Origin: Halomonas elongata DSM 2581
GTDB lineage: Bacteria; Pseudomonadota; Gammaproteobacteria; Pseudomonadales; Halomonadaceae
NCBI RefSeq assembly: GCF_000196875.2
Contig: NC_014532.2
Span: forward strand, 2,666,001 to 2,730,000
Length of the DNA stretch: 64,000 nt
Direction: 5' to 3'
Within the stretch, counting starts at the first letter, position 1, and the number at the start of each line of letters is the position of its first letter. A model generated the notes under the pieces. It saw nothing but the letters and a program-made list of their open reading frames with translations, had not been told where the DNA came from and ran no database searches. Position numbers and translations under genes: made by a program. This document shows, in pieces, positions 9,144 to 17,874 of this stretch.

Positions 9144-10139
9144 ATGCCGTCATCGATCAGGAACTTCCACTTAGCAGCTCTCACTGGTGCCATCGCCTTG
9201 GCAACATCAACGAGCATCCTTGCGGAACCAGAGCGTGTTATCGATGTGAGCCTCCCGCTCGGCCCCGAATCGCAGCAAGGTGTCGGGGTGCTCAAATTCG
9301 GCGAAGAGCTCGAGCGCCTATCTGACGGTCGTCTGGCTATCGAGCCCCACTACGACAACGCTCTGGGTGCCGAGCGTGAGGTCATCGAGGGCATGGGCTT
9401 CGGCACCATTGATGCTGGCATCGCCTCCACCGGCCCCATGGGCGGCTTCGTCGACCAATTCTTGCTCTTCGACCTGCCCTATATCTTCGAAAACCATGAG
9501 CATGCCTATGCTTTCCTGGATAGCGAATATGGCGACGGGCTCGCCCAATTGGCCGAAGAGCAAATGAACGTCAAATTCCTGGCGTGGATGGAGAATGGTT
9601 TTCGGCACGAAACCAACTCGGTACGCCCTATCGAAACGCCAAGTGACCTGGAGGGAATCAACCACCGTACACAGGAGAGCCGCGTCCAGGTGGATACTTG
9701 GGAAGCGCTGGGAGCCAATGCAACCCCCATGGCATGGACTGAAGTCTACACCGCCCTCCAGCAGGGCGTGATGGATAGCCAGGAGAACCCCTTGGCCACC
9801 ATCTATGACGTGAACTTCTATGAAGTTCAGGACTACCTGAACATGACCCAGCACGTCTACTCCCCGGCACCACTGATGATGGGCCTGGATCTCTTCAACT
9901 CATTCAGCGAAGAAGATCAAGCGATCATCATGGAAGCAGCTCAAATCGCCCTGCCGGTGCAGCGTAAAGCCAGCCAAGAGCTGGAGCAGCGCTACCTCGA
10001 TGAACTCGAGAAACTGGGCATGACAGTGACACACCCAGACCTCGCCCCCTTCCGCGAAGCGGTCAAGCCCGTCATCGACGAGTGGGCCCCCACCGTCGGT
10101 AAGGACTTGGTCGACGCTGCCATCAACTACGAGTACTGA
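9144..10139 (+). CDS. dctP: TRAP transporter periplasmic substrate-binding protein (DctP family)
   Basis: The ATG at 9144 (331 residues) has AGGAG seven bases upstream and starts a clean Sec signal peptide (basic NFHLAALTGAIALATSTSILA). The frame to 9060 would bury it. The mature protein has the DctP pattern: GAEREVIEGMGFGTIDAGIA in the first lobe, then WMENGFRHETNSVRPI with the Arg-bearing helix, and PMAWTEVYTALQQGVMDSQENP, the conserved specificity region. TRAP binding proteins capture carboxylates or sugar acids for sodium-driven uptake. The gene opens an operon with both membrane subunits and oxidising enzymes, so the ligand is probably the hydroxy acid degraded by the downstream genes. 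Confidence 0.93.
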   Translation: MPSSIRNFHLAALTGAIALATSTSILAEPERVIDVSLPLGPESQQGVGVLKFGEELERLSDGRLAIEPHYDNALGAEREVIEGMGFGTIDAGIASTGPMGGFVDQFLLFDLPYIFENHEHAYAFLDSEYGDGLAQLAEEQMNVKFLAWMENGFRHETNSVRPIETPSDLEGINHRTQESRVQVDTWEALGANATPMAWTEVYTALQQGVMDSQENPLATIYDVNFYEVQDYLNMTQHVYSPAPLMMGLDLFNSFSEEDQAIIMEAAQIALPVQRKASQELEQRYLDELEKLGMTVTHPDLAPFREAVKPVIDEWAPTVGKDLVDAAINYEY

Positions 10140-10149
10140 GCCTACGACG

Positions 10150-10176
10150 CCCGCAGGTGGCACGACCTCCTGCGGG
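10150..10176 (+). terminator. Intra-operon hairpin between dctP and dctQ
   Basis: Arms CCCGCAGG (10150-10157) and CCTGCGGG (10169-10176) enclose an 11-nt loop, followed by TTCT. Such hairpins after the binding-protein gene often act as attenuators or mRNA 3'-end stabilisers that raise the amount of the binding protein over the membrane subunits. The role here is inferred. Confidence 0.5.
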
Positions 10177-10201
10177 TTCTCTACCAACGCATGAGGCAGC
10201 C

Positions 10202-10714
10202 ATGAAGACTTATCTATTGCTAGCCAACAGGGCTATCGATCAGTTCAACCGTCTGATCGGCTGGGTGCTTGCCGCCCTCTTGCTACTGATGACCGTGCTC
10301 ATCTTCTGGCAGGTTTTTGCCCGATTCGTGGTGGGTAGCCCGTTATTCTTCTCCGATGAGATAGCCCGCTTCTCAATGCTCTGGCTGACATTCCTCGGGA
10401 CCGGTTACGCCTATCGCAAAGGCATGCTGATATCAGTGGATATTGCCTTGGAGTATGCCAATAAAACGCTGAGTAGCCTTCTGCGAATTGTCATTATTCT
10501 GAGCTCACTTTTGTTCGCTTTCATCATGGTCAAGTACGGCTTCGATCTAGTGGATCGCGTCTCCCGTCAAACAGCTCCCAGTACCCGTATTTCCATGATG
10601 TGGCCCTACATGGCCGTTCCCGCAGGCGGCGTGGTCATCATGGTCAACAGTCTGGGGCTATTGCTCGATGAAGCTCTTGGCACCCTTCCCCACACGAAAC
10701 AGGAGACGAACTGA
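10202..10714 (+). CDS. dctQ: TRAP transporter small membrane subunit (DctQ family)
   Basis: The 170-residue protein starts at the ATG at 10202 (GAGGCAG upstream); the earlier in-frame start at 10157 would run through the hairpin. It has four hydrophobic segments and the DctQ signature FSDEIARFSMLWLTFLGTGYAYRKGMLISVD. It forms the sodium-coupled permease together with the large subunit encoded 2 bp downstream, and receives ligand from the DctP protein. Confidence 0.93.
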   Translation: MKTYLLLANRAIDQFNRLIGWVLAALLLLMTVLIFWQVFARFVVGSPLFFSDEIARFSMLWLTFLGTGYAYRKGMLISVDIALEYANKTLSSLLRIVIILSSLLFAFIMVKYGFDLVDRVSRQTAPSTRISMMWPYMAVPAGGVVIMVNSLGLLLDEALGTLPHTKQETN

Positions 10715-10716
10715 CC

Positions 10717-11985
10717 ATGGCACTGCTCCTGTTCCTGTTACTTATCTCGCTGTTCATCATTGGTGTACCCATTGCCTTCTCTCTCGGACTGGCCTCCGCC
10801 GTGACCGTATGGCATGGCGACCTGATGCCGATGCTGATTGTCGCTCAGCAACTCATCGCCTCAGTAAATTCGTTCCCGTTGATGGCGATCCCCTTCTTCA
10901 TCCTCGCGGGATTTCTAATGCAGGGCGGCGGCATTTCCCAGCGCCTAGTCGACTTCTCCAACACCCTGGTCGGTAGCATGACGGGGGGACTGGCAATGGT
11001 GGCTATCGTCACCTCGCTGTTCTTCGCAGCTATCTCGGGCTCGGGGGCAGCCACCACCGCAGCGATCGGCTCGATTCTTATCCCGGCAATGCTCTCCAAA
11101 GGCTACCCCGGGGGGTACGCGGCCGCCAACCAGGCCGCTTCCGGGGCCCTTGGCGTGATCATCCCGCCCAGCATCCCTCTCATCCTCTATGGTATTGCCG
11201 CTAACGTATCCGTGGGGGATATGTTCATTGCCGGCATCTTGCCTGGTGTCCTGGTCACCCTGACACTGCTGGTCTTCGCCTACTTTTTCGCCAAGGCCAA
11301 CGGTCTGGGTGGAAACGAGAAGAGCTCCCCAATGGACGTCCTGCGCGCCGGGCGCAAGGCCATTCTGGCGATACTCATGCCGATCATTATTCTGGGCGGC
11401 ATTTACGGCGGCATTTTCACCCCGACCGAAGCTGCGGTGATTGCCGTGGCCTACTCCTTCCTTATCGGCTTTGTCATCTATCGAGAAATCAAGCTGAGCA
11501 GCCTGGTCGATATTCTCAAGCAGTCAGCGGTTACGACCGCCGTGGTGCTCAGTATCATCGGCGCAGCAGGACTCTATGGCCGCATCCTACAAAGCCTGCG
11601 AGTGCCGGATATGATCTCCCAGTTTGTGATCTCGGCCATCGACAGCCCGCTGCTGTTCATCATCCTGGCCAACCTCCTCCTGCTGGTGGCCGGCATGTTC
11701 ATCGAGGCGGCTGCAGCGATCCTGATTTTCGTGCCGATTTTGCTGCCTATTGCGGTCAGTTACGGCTTCGACCCGATCCACTTCGGCATCATCATGGTGG
11801 TCAACTTGGCCATGGGTATGTTCACCCCGCCAGTCGGCCTCAACCTCTTCGTGGCCTCCCAGATCACCCACATCGGCATCGCACGCCTCACCTGGGCCGT
11901 GATGCCCTTTGTGGCCATCGTACTCATCAATCTGCTGATCATCAGCCTGCTGCCCTTCCTGTCTACTTGGCTGCCTTCGCTGTAA
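10717..11985 (+). CDS. dctM: TRAP transporter large permease subunit (DctM family)
   Basis: The 422-residue, very hydrophobic protein has the DctM hallmarks: FPLMAIPFFILAGFLMQGGG near residue 50, ISGSGAATTAAIGSILIPAM near 107, GALGVIIPPSIPLILYG near 145, and GMFTPPVGLNLFVAS near 368. About 12 membrane spans are visible. It is the ion-translocating subunit of the TRAP system. The start lies two bases after dctQ and is preceded by AGGAGA, showing tight translational coupling. Confidence 0.95.
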   Translation: MALLLFLLLISLFIIGVPIAFSLGLASAVTVWHGDLMPMLIVAQQLIASVNSFPLMAIPFFILAGFLMQGGGISQRLVDFSNTLVGSMTGGLAMVAIVTSLFFAAISGSGAATTAAIGSILIPAMLSKGYPGGYAAANQAASGALGVIIPPSIPLILYGIAANVSVGDMFIAGILPGVLVTLTLLVFAYFFAKANGLGGNEKSSPMDVLRAGRKAILAILMPIIILGGIYGGIFTPTEAAVIAVAYSFLIGFVIYREIKLSSLVDILKQSAVTTAVVLSIIGAAGLYGRILQSLRVPDMISQFVISAIDSPLLFIILANLLLLVAGMFIEAAAAILIFVPILLPIAVSYGFDPIHFGIIMVVNLAMGMFTPPVGLNLFVASQITHIGIARLTWAVMPFVAIVLINLLIISLLPFLSTWLPSL

Positions 11986-12006
11986 CCCCCGCAAGGAGAG
12001 ACGCTC

Positions 12007-12780
12007 ATGACCGTTGTAGAAAGCCTGGCACCACGCCACGGACTCCGAGTACTGATCACCGCCGGCGCTAATGGCATTGGCCTGGCGATCGCCAAGGCCT
12101 TCCAGGAAGCAGGAGCCCGTGTACACGTCTGCGATATCGACACCCAGGCTCTGGCTGCCCTTCCCGAGGGCATTACCCACACCCAGGCTGACGTCAGCCA
12201 GGCAGCAGACGTCGACCGGCTCTTCCAGGATGCCACCGCCCTGGGTGGGCTCGACGTGGTGATCAACAACGCTGGCATTGCCGGGCCCACTGCCAGCATC
12301 GATGAAATCGATAACGAGAGCTGGAGCCGCACCATAGACATCAATCTCAACGGTCAGTATCGGGTTGCCCATCACGCCACACCGCTGCTGCGCGAGAGCC
12401 AGGGGCTGCTGATCAACCTGGCCTCGGTGGCCGGCCGCCTGGGCTTTGCCTATCGCACCCCCTATGCCGCCAGCAAGTGGGCGATCGTCGGCCTGACCAA
12501 GAGCTTGGCCTGCGAGCTCGGCCCCGAGGGGGTAAGGGTCAACGCCATCCTGCCCGGCATCGTGAGAGGGCCACGCATCGAGAAGGTCATCGAGGATCGC
12601 GCCGCCAAGCGCGGGATCAGCTATGCCGAGATGGAGCAGGAGAACCTCGCCAAGATCTCCATGCGTCGCATGGTGGCTCCCACCGATATCGCGGCCATGG
12701 CGCTTTTTCTGTCCGCCCCCGGCGGCGCCAACATCTCGGGCCAGGCGCTGAGTGTTTGCGCCAACGTCGAATCCCTGTGA
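12007..12780 (+). CDS. Short-chain dehydrogenase/reductase of the hydroxy-acid operon
   Basis: This is a full-length classical SDR (257 residues). It has a cofactor motif ITAGANGIGLAIAK (residues 18-31), an Asp after strand 2 (VCDID) that favours NAD over NADP, NNAGIAG, the active-site Ser in NLASVAG, and YAASK. The C-terminal block GANISGQALSVCANVESL is typical of 3-oxoacyl-ACP-reductase-like SDRs that oxidise hydroxy acids or sugars. It is 21 bp after dctM with a GGAGAG ribosome site. I infer it oxidises the imported substrate or an intermediate; the exact substrate is unknown. Confidence 0.88.
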   Translation: MTVVESLAPRHGLRVLITAGANGIGLAIAKAFQEAGARVHVCDIDTQALAALPEGITHTQADVSQAADVDRLFQDATALGGLDVVINNAGIAGPTASIDEIDNESWSRTIDINLNGQYRVAHHATPLLRESQGLLINLASVAGRLGFAYRTPYAASKWAIVGLTKSLACELGPEGVRVNAILPGIVRGPRIEKVIEDRAAKRGISYAEMEQENLAKISMRRMVAPTDIAAMALFLSAPGGANISGQALSVCANVESL

Positions 12781-12799
12781 CTGGCACAGGAGCCTCCTT

Positions 12800-13735
12800 A
12801 TGACAACTCGCATAGGTATCCTCGGTGCTGGCCTGATCGGCCGCGCTTGGGCCATCGTCTTCGCCCGGGCCGGCATGCCCGTTACCCTCTACGATGTGGA
12901 TGACGATGCCCTGGACACTGCCCGAGAGGCCATCCGCCAATCCCTGACCAACCTTCAGTTGGCCGGCCTGATTGAAGACGCAGAACCCCCTCTGGCACTT
13001 ATCAGGACGGAGAACGATCTGGCACGTGCCATGGCCGATACAGCCTACATCCAGGAGTGTGGCCCCGAGAACGTCGAAGCCAAGCGACGCATCTACACCG
13101 ACCTGGAGACAGTGGCTGCCAAGGACACCGTACTGGCCAGCTCTACCTCGGGTATCGCCGCCTCGCAGTTCACCGAACACCTGCACCATCCCGAGCGCTG
13201 TCTGGTCGTACATCCGGTAAACCCGCCCTACCTGATCCCGCTGGTCGAGGTCGCCCCATCACCACTCACCTGGAAGACAGTGGTGGACCGCACCATGCAC
13301 CTCATGGAGCAGGTCCAACAGGCGCCAATTCTGGTGCGAAAAGAGATTCAGGGCTTCATCCTCAATCGCCTGCAGGGTGCCCTACTCAACGAGGCATTGC
13401 GCCTGTTCCGCGACGGCTATGTCTCCGCCGAGGATCTCGACAAGACCGTCAAGCACGGGCTAGGCCTGCGCTGGTCCTTCATGGGGCCTCTCGAGACCAT
13501 CGATCTCAACGCACCAGGTGGCGTAGTCGACTATGGCCAGCGTTATGCTCCCCTCTACCACGATATCGACCACCAGCGCGGCGATGACGAACCCTGGGCT
13601 CCCGCGACTCTGGCTGCACTGGACGAAGAACGTCGGGAGCAGCTTCCGACAGCCGACCTCGCCGACCGACAGGCCTGGCGCGACCGTCGGCTCATGGCAC
13701 TAATCGCACATCAGCGCAGCTTCTCCATTTCCTGA
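12800..13735 (+). CDS. 3-hydroxyacyl-CoA/hydroxyacid dehydrogenase of the lambda-crystallin (L-gulonate 3-dehydrogenase) type
   Basis: The ATG at 12800 (311 residues) starts directly at the Rossmann motif IGILGAGLIGRAWA; the frame open to 12752 adds only spurious residues. The NAD domain carries YDVDDDAL and IQECGPENVEAKR. The catalytic His/Glu region is SSTSGIAASQF with ERCLVVHPVNPPYLIPLVEV, and the C-terminal domain has GFILNRLQGALLNEA and GLGLRWSFMGPLETIDLNAPGG, closest to lambda-crystallin/L-gulonate dehydrogenase and L-carnitine dehydrogenase. These enzymes make a 3-keto acid. The next gene encodes a beta-keto-acid-cleaving enzyme, so the two steps fit a pathway. Confidence 0.85.
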   Translation: MTTRIGILGAGLIGRAWAIVFARAGMPVTLYDVDDDALDTAREAIRQSLTNLQLAGLIEDAEPPLALIRTENDLARAMADTAYIQECGPENVEAKRRIYTDLETVAAKDTVLASSTSGIAASQFTEHLHHPERCLVVHPVNPPYLIPLVEVAPSPLTWKTVVDRTMHLMEQVQQAPILVRKEIQGFILNRLQGALLNEALRLFRDGYVSAEDLDKTVKHGLGLRWSFMGPLETIDLNAPGGVVDYGQRYAPLYHDIDHQRGDDEPWAPATLAALDEERREQLPTADLADRQAWRDRRLMALIAHQRSFSIS

Positions 13736-13766
13736 TCCGACACCTACCACCAGGAGAGATATTCCC

Positions 13767-14699
13767 ATGGCTACTCAACGCAAGGTCATCATCACTTGCG
13801 CCGTGACCGGCGCCATCCACACCCCCTCCATGTCACCACATCTGCCGGTCACCCCGGAGGAAATCGCCGAGGCAGGCATCGCCGCCGCCGAGGCGGGCGC
13901 CTCCATACTGCATCTTCACGCACGTGATCCCGATACCGGCAAGCCCACTCAGGATCCATCGGTCTTCGAGCGTTTCCTGCCGCGTATCAAGGCCTCCACT
14001 GATGCGGTCATCAATCTCACCACCGGCGGTAGCCCACATATGACGGTGGAGGAACGCATGCGCCCGGCCATGGAATTCAAGCCGGAGCTCGCCTCGATGA
14101 ACATGGGATCGATAAACTTCGGTCTGTTTCCCATGCTCAATCGCTACGACAGCTTCCAGCATGAGTGGGAACGCGCCCATCTCGAGAACAGTCGTGATCT
14201 GGTGTTCAAGAATACCTTCGCCGACATCGAGACGGCGTTGACGCTCGGCGGCAAGAACGGGACCCGCTTCGAATGCGAGTGCTACGATATCGGCCATCTC
14301 TACAGCCTGCGCCACCTGATGGAACGCGACATCATCAGCGGGCGCATCTTCGTGCAAAGCGTGTTTGGCATCCTAGGCGGCATCGGTCCCCATCCAGAAG
14401 ACGTAATGCACATGCGCCGCACCGCCAACCGGCTGTTCGGCGATGACTACGAGTGGTCCGTGCTAGGTGCCGGCAGCGGACAGATGCGCATAGCCGCGCA
14501 AGCGGCAGCCATGGGTGGCCATGTCCGCGTGGGTCTCGAGGACTCGTTGTGGCTTGCGCCGGGTAAGCTAGCCGAGAGTAATGCCAGCCAGGTAGCCAAG
14601 GTCCGTGAGATTCTCGAAGGCCTCTCCTTCGAGGTGGCGACGCCCGACGAGGCACGCGAAATGCTGCAGCTCAAGGGTGCCGACCAGGTCGGCTTCTAA
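13767..14699 (+). CDS. BKACE-family beta-keto acid cleavage enzyme (DUF849)
   Basis: This is a full-length (310-residue) BKACE protein. The N-terminus ITCAVTGAIHTPSMSPHLPV and the zinc-binding HLHARDP (His-x-His) are diagnostic. NLTTGGSP, LASMNMGSINFG and FECECYDIGHL form the rest of the TIM-barrel active site, and GHVRVGLEDSLWL is the usual C-terminal strand. BKACEs combine a beta-keto acid with acetyl-CoA to give a CoA ester and acetoacetate or a related product. The preceding dehydrogenase can supply the keto acid. Related pairs degrade carnitine and 3-keto-5-aminohexanoate, but the substrate here is not fixed by sequence. Confidence 0.92.
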   Translation: MATQRKVIITCAVTGAIHTPSMSPHLPVTPEEIAEAGIAAAEAGASILHLHARDPDTGKPTQDPSVFERFLPRIKASTDAVINLTTGGSPHMTVEERMRPAMEFKPELASMNMGSINFGLFPMLNRYDSFQHEWERAHLENSRDLVFKNTFADIETALTLGGKNGTRFECECYDIGHLYSLRHLMERDIISGRIFVQSVFGILGGIGPHPEDVMHMRRTANRLFGDDYEWSVLGAGSGQMRIAAQAAAMGGHVRVGLEDSLWLAPGKLAESNASQVAKVREILEGLSFEVATPDEAREMLQLKGADQVGF

Positions 14700-14711
14700 G
14701 GAGACCTATCC

Positions 14712-15245
14712 ATGCCTGTCTATCGACTCGAGGGGCACGCGCCCCACATCGACCCTACTGCCATGGTGCTGGATGAGGCCACGTTGATCGGTCGCATCCA
14801 TCTGGCCCCCAAGGTCACCGTCTGGCCCGGGGCAGTCCTTCGCGGTGACAATGAACCGATCACGGTGGGAGAAGGCAGCAACCTGCAGGATGGCTGTGTC
14901 GTGCACACCGACCCCAGTTACCCGGTCACTCTAGGCCGTCAGGTAACCGTTGGTCACTTGGCCATGCTGCACGGTTGCCACATCGGTGACGGCACGCTAG
15001 TGGGCATGAATGCGACCTTGTTGAACGGCGCCGAGATCGGTGATTTCTGTATCATCGGTGCCGGCGCGCTGATCACCTCCGGTAAACGCTTCCCACCACG
15101 CTCACTGATCGTCGGCGCCCCCGCCAAGGTGGTCAGGGAATTAACCGACGAGGAGGTGCAATCGGCTCTAGACAACAGTCGTGTTTATGTGAAAAAGATC
15201 GACACCTACCGCTCTCTGGAGCGTGTTGAGCCCTTCTCATCATAA
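14712..15245 (+). CDS. Gamma-carbonic-anhydrase-like left-handed beta-helix protein (YrdA/PaaY type)
   Basis: The 177-residue protein is built of hexapeptide repeats: IGRIHLAPKVTVWPGAVLRGD, VGEGSNLQDGCVVHTD, VGHLAMLHGCHIGDG, GMNATLLNGAEIGDFCIIGAG. The three His residues expected for the zinc site are in VVHTD, VGHLAM and LHGCHIG. The YrdA/PaaY/CaiE group includes gamma carbonic anhydrases and thioesterases linked to CoA pathways; CaiE sits in carnitine operons. Its place after BKACE, 12 bp downstream, suggests a CoA-related accessory role, which is inference. Confidence 0.85.
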   Translation: MPVYRLEGHAPHIDPTAMVLDEATLIGRIHLAPKVTVWPGAVLRGDNEPITVGEGSNLQDGCVVHTDPSYPVTLGRQVTVGHLAMLHGCHIGDGTLVGMNATLLNGAEIGDFCIIGAGALITSGKRFPPRSLIVGAPAKVVRELTDEEVQSALDNSRVYVKKIDTYRSLERVEPFSS

Positions 15246-15282
15246 ACCCAGTCTCCCTATAATCCTGGCAACTAGCGAATCG

Positions 15283-16299
15283 ATGAAAAGAAAATCCGTT
15301 ACCTCACGTGATGTCGCCCAACTGGCCGGTGTCTCACAGTCTGCCGTTAGCCGTAGCTTCTCTCCGAATGCGAAAGTCTCGGAGAAGACGCGAAAGAAGG
15401 TAATGGATGCCTCCCGTGAACTGGGCTATCGCCCCAACACGATAGCCCGATCACTTATCACCCGCTCGAGCCGCACCATCGCTGTAGTGACTTATAGTCT
15501 GGAGAATCCCTTCTACAGTTCCGTGCTGGAACAAGCCTCTCGCTTCTTCCAGGCACAGGGGTACCACCTACTGATGTTCTTCGCCCCACCAGGTGGCAGT
15601 TTCGACGCTGTACTCGATGACATCATTCGTAGCCAGGTCGAGGGGGTGCTGATGCTGGCCATCACCATGACTCAACGTCAGGCTGGACTAGTGGACGACT
15701 TCGGTATTCCGGTCGTCATTATCAACCGCACGGTGGACTATGCCGGTATAAGCCAGGTAAGCAGCGACAACGTTCAAGGAGGCTACTGGGCCGGTCGCCA
15801 CTTGGCGTCTCTCGGCCACCAACGTATTGCGTACTTGGGCGGCCTGCCGGATTCCTCAACCCATCAGCAGCGTGAGGCTGGCTTCCTTGAGGGCCTGCAC
15901 AGCATGGAGCAGGCCTGCTCAGCGATTGAGATTGGTAACTATCGCTATGAGGACGCCTGTGAGGCAACTCGCCGCCTATTCAGCGCACCCATGCCACCAG
16001 ACGCCCTCTTCGCTGCTAATGACTTGATGGCACTCGCCGCGATGGAGGTCCTGCGCCACGAATTCAACCTCCGGGTACCTCGTGATGTCTCGATTATCGG
16101 CTTCGACGATGTCCCCATGGCTGCCTGGCCCAGCCACTCGCTTACCACTGTCAGACAACCCGTCGACCTGATGATCCAAAAAGCCACTGAACTGTTAATG
16201 AAACAGGTGGCCCAGGAGGAGACGCAGCCTGAACATCTCATCCTTCCTGTCACGCCCATGTTACGGAAAAGTACGCGGCATCATGCAGACCACAACTAG
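15283..16299 (+). CDS. LacI-family transcriptional regulator of the hydroxy-acid operon
   Basis: The ATG at 15283 (338 residues) places the helix-turn-helix (SRDVAQLAGVSQSAVSRSFS) eight residues in, as usual; the frame to 15223 overlaps the previous gene. The linker GYRPNTIARSLITRSS and the periplasmic-binding-like ligand domain follow, with DALFAANDLMALAAMEVL and SIIGFDDVPMAAWPSHSLTTVRQP. It is encoded inside the operon it probably controls. The CG-centred palindromic element upstream of dctP is the likely operator. The effector may be the imported acid or a degradation product. Confidence 0.9.
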   Translation: MKRKSVTSRDVAQLAGVSQSAVSRSFSPNAKVSEKTRKKVMDASRELGYRPNTIARSLITRSSRTIAVVTYSLENPFYSSVLEQASRFFQAQGYHLLMFFAPPGGSFDAVLDDIIRSQVEGVLMLAITMTQRQAGLVDDFGIPVVIINRTVDYAGISQVSSDNVQGGYWAGRHLASLGHQRIAYLGGLPDSSTHQQREAGFLEGLHSMEQACSAIEIGNYRYEDACEATRRLFSAPMPPDALFAANDLMALAAMEVLRHEFNLRVPRDVSIIGFDDVPMAAWPSHSLTTVRQPVDLMIQKATELLMKQVAQEETQPEHLILPVTPMLRKSTRHHADHN

Positions 16300-16323
16300 A
16301 GTCCTCTGACAAGGAGATAAGCC

Positions 16324-17457
16324 GTGCGTATTCTGCTCGCACCAGATAGTTACAAAGATTCTCTTTCGGCCAGTGAAGCAGCCGCTGCTTTGGCTAAAGG
16401 AGTAATGCGTGCGGCGCCTCAAGCCGAAATAGATGAATGTCCGATGGGTGATGGAGGTGAAGGAACACTCGATGCCTTATTAACGGCAACATTAGCCGAG
16501 CAACGTATAGCCATCGTCAATGATGCATTAGGAAGGGCTTGCAAGGCACGTTGGGGATGGGACCCAGAAAGCCAGACAGCTTTCATCGAATTGGCGGAGG
16601 CTTGTGGCCTACAAAGACTCTCAACGGAAGAACGAACTGCATTATACAGTTCCAGTTATGGATTTGGCGAACTCATAAAAATCGCTCTCGATCATGGTGC
16701 CAAACGGCTTGTACTGTTACTTGGCGGTAGTGCAACCAATGATGCTGGCGCCGGCATGTTGCAGGCACTAGGTGTACAACTGGTGAATAATGAAGGAACT
16801 TCATTGTCAGCCGGTGGTATCAATTTATCAGATTTGAAGCAAATTGGTTGGGATAAGTTAGATACCAGACTACATGAAGTCATCATCGAAGCCATCCTAG
16901 ATGTAGACAACCCTCTGGTTGGAAAGCAAGGCGCCAGTGCCGTCTTTGGCCCTCAAAAGGGAGCGACCCCAGAGGAAGTAGAGCGGCTAGACAAAGCCTT
17001 TTGTCACTTTGCTGACGTCGTCAGTGACAACCTTGGCCATGACTATCGAGACATCGCCGGTGTTGGCGCAGCAGGTGGTTTGGGGTTTTCTGCAGTTGCT
17101 TTCCTGAAGGCCAAGCTCTGCCCGGGTATTGAACGGGTAATGTCACATGTAGGATTTGAGGACAGGCTGTCTAATGCAGACTTGGTCATCACGGGTGAGG
17201 GGCGCTTAGATATACAAAGTCTCTCAGGAAAAACGCCGATTGGCATTGCTCGTCAGGCAAAGCAAGTTGGCGTACCTGCCGTTGTGATAGCCGGGCACCT
17301 TGGTGCCGGATGGGAAAAAGCTTATGAAGAAGGGGTAACATCTGCCTTTTCGCTTGCTGATGGCCCTATAACCTTAAACGATGCAACTTCCAGATGTGGT
17401 GAGCTACTAACCACTCAGGCAGAGAGCATCACAAGGCTATTTATTAAGAGAAAATAA
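16324..17457 (+). CDS. Glycerate kinase (GlxK/GarK type II)
   Basis: This GTG start (AAGGAG seven bases upstream) gives 377 residues. The N-terminus RILLAPDSYKDSLSASEAA and CPMGDGGEGTLDALL is diagnostic of the family, as are LLLGGSATNDAGAGMLQALG and VITGEGRLDIQSLSGKTPIGIARQAK. The enzyme phosphorylates D-glycerate to 2-phosphoglycerate. It is 24 bp after the LacI gene, suggesting the pathway may release a C3 acid, or that the substrate is a sugar acid. The gene is clearly A+T-richer, with different codon use from its upstream neighbours, so it may have joined the operon separately. Confidence 0.92.
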   Translation: MRILLAPDSYKDSLSASEAAAALAKGVMRAAPQAEIDECPMGDGGEGTLDALLTATLAEQRIAIVNDALGRACKARWGWDPESQTAFIELAEACGLQRLSTEERTALYSSSYGFGELIKIALDHGAKRLVLLLGGSATNDAGAGMLQALGVQLVNNEGTSLSAGGINLSDLKQIGWDKLDTRLHEVIIEAILDVDNPLVGKQGASAVFGPQKGATPEEVERLDKAFCHFADVVSDNLGHDYRDIAGVGAAGGLGFSAVAFLKAKLCPGIERVMSHVGFEDRLSNADLVITGEGRLDIQSLSGKTPIGIARQAKQVGVPAVVIAGHLGAGWEKAYEEGVTSAFSLADGPITLNDATSRCGELLTTQAESITRLFIKRK

Positions 17458-17555
17458 AATCCCATATAACTTTATCACCAAAAATCGGTCCGCCGTCAAT
17501 GAGGGATTTCCACCACGTTTACTCTGATAGCAAAACCTCGCACGGGAAGTGTAAC

Positions 17556-17630
17556 CGACGTACCGAAAAGCAGAGCATCAGCATCCTGAAAGCCAACGAG
17601 AACAGTGTATCGATCACCAAGCTGGCCTAG
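17556..17630 (+). mobile_element. Fragment of an IS3-family transposase OrfA
   Basis: The frame reads RRTEKQSISILKANENSVSI then TKLA and a stop. This matches the start of IS3-family OrfA helix-turn-helix proteins (RxTEEQIIxILKExExG). Nothing else of the element is recognisable nearby, and I see no inverted repeats. The rest of the 417-bp gap between the glycerate kinase and tctA holds no gene. Confidence 0.5.
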
Positions 17631-17824
17631 TATGGTCAATGACTCATCAGGTCGTCGGTGGTTTGGGGATCGGAGAGCGTGCCCAGGGCGAGCGCCGAGG
17701 CCCATCAAAGGGACGAAATCTCTAGAGACGACCTTTTGCTGGTTGCGCGGCGCGGGCGATGAATGGAGTCAAAGCATGAGCCAGCCGACATGCCGGTCGG
17801 CTCACTGCGAACGTCGCATACAGA

Positions 17825-17858
17825 AGCGCCACAATCGCTACGTGACGATTGCGGCGCT
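17825..17858 (-). terminator. Terminator-like hairpin downstream of tctA
   Basis: Arms AGCGCCACAATCG (17825-17837) and CGATTGCGGCGCT (17846-17858) pair with one mismatch across an 8-nt loop, 17 bp beyond the tctA stop codon on the minus strand. A short T-containing run follows. Confidence 0.55.
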
Positions 17859-17874
17859 TTCGTCCGGCAGCGGC

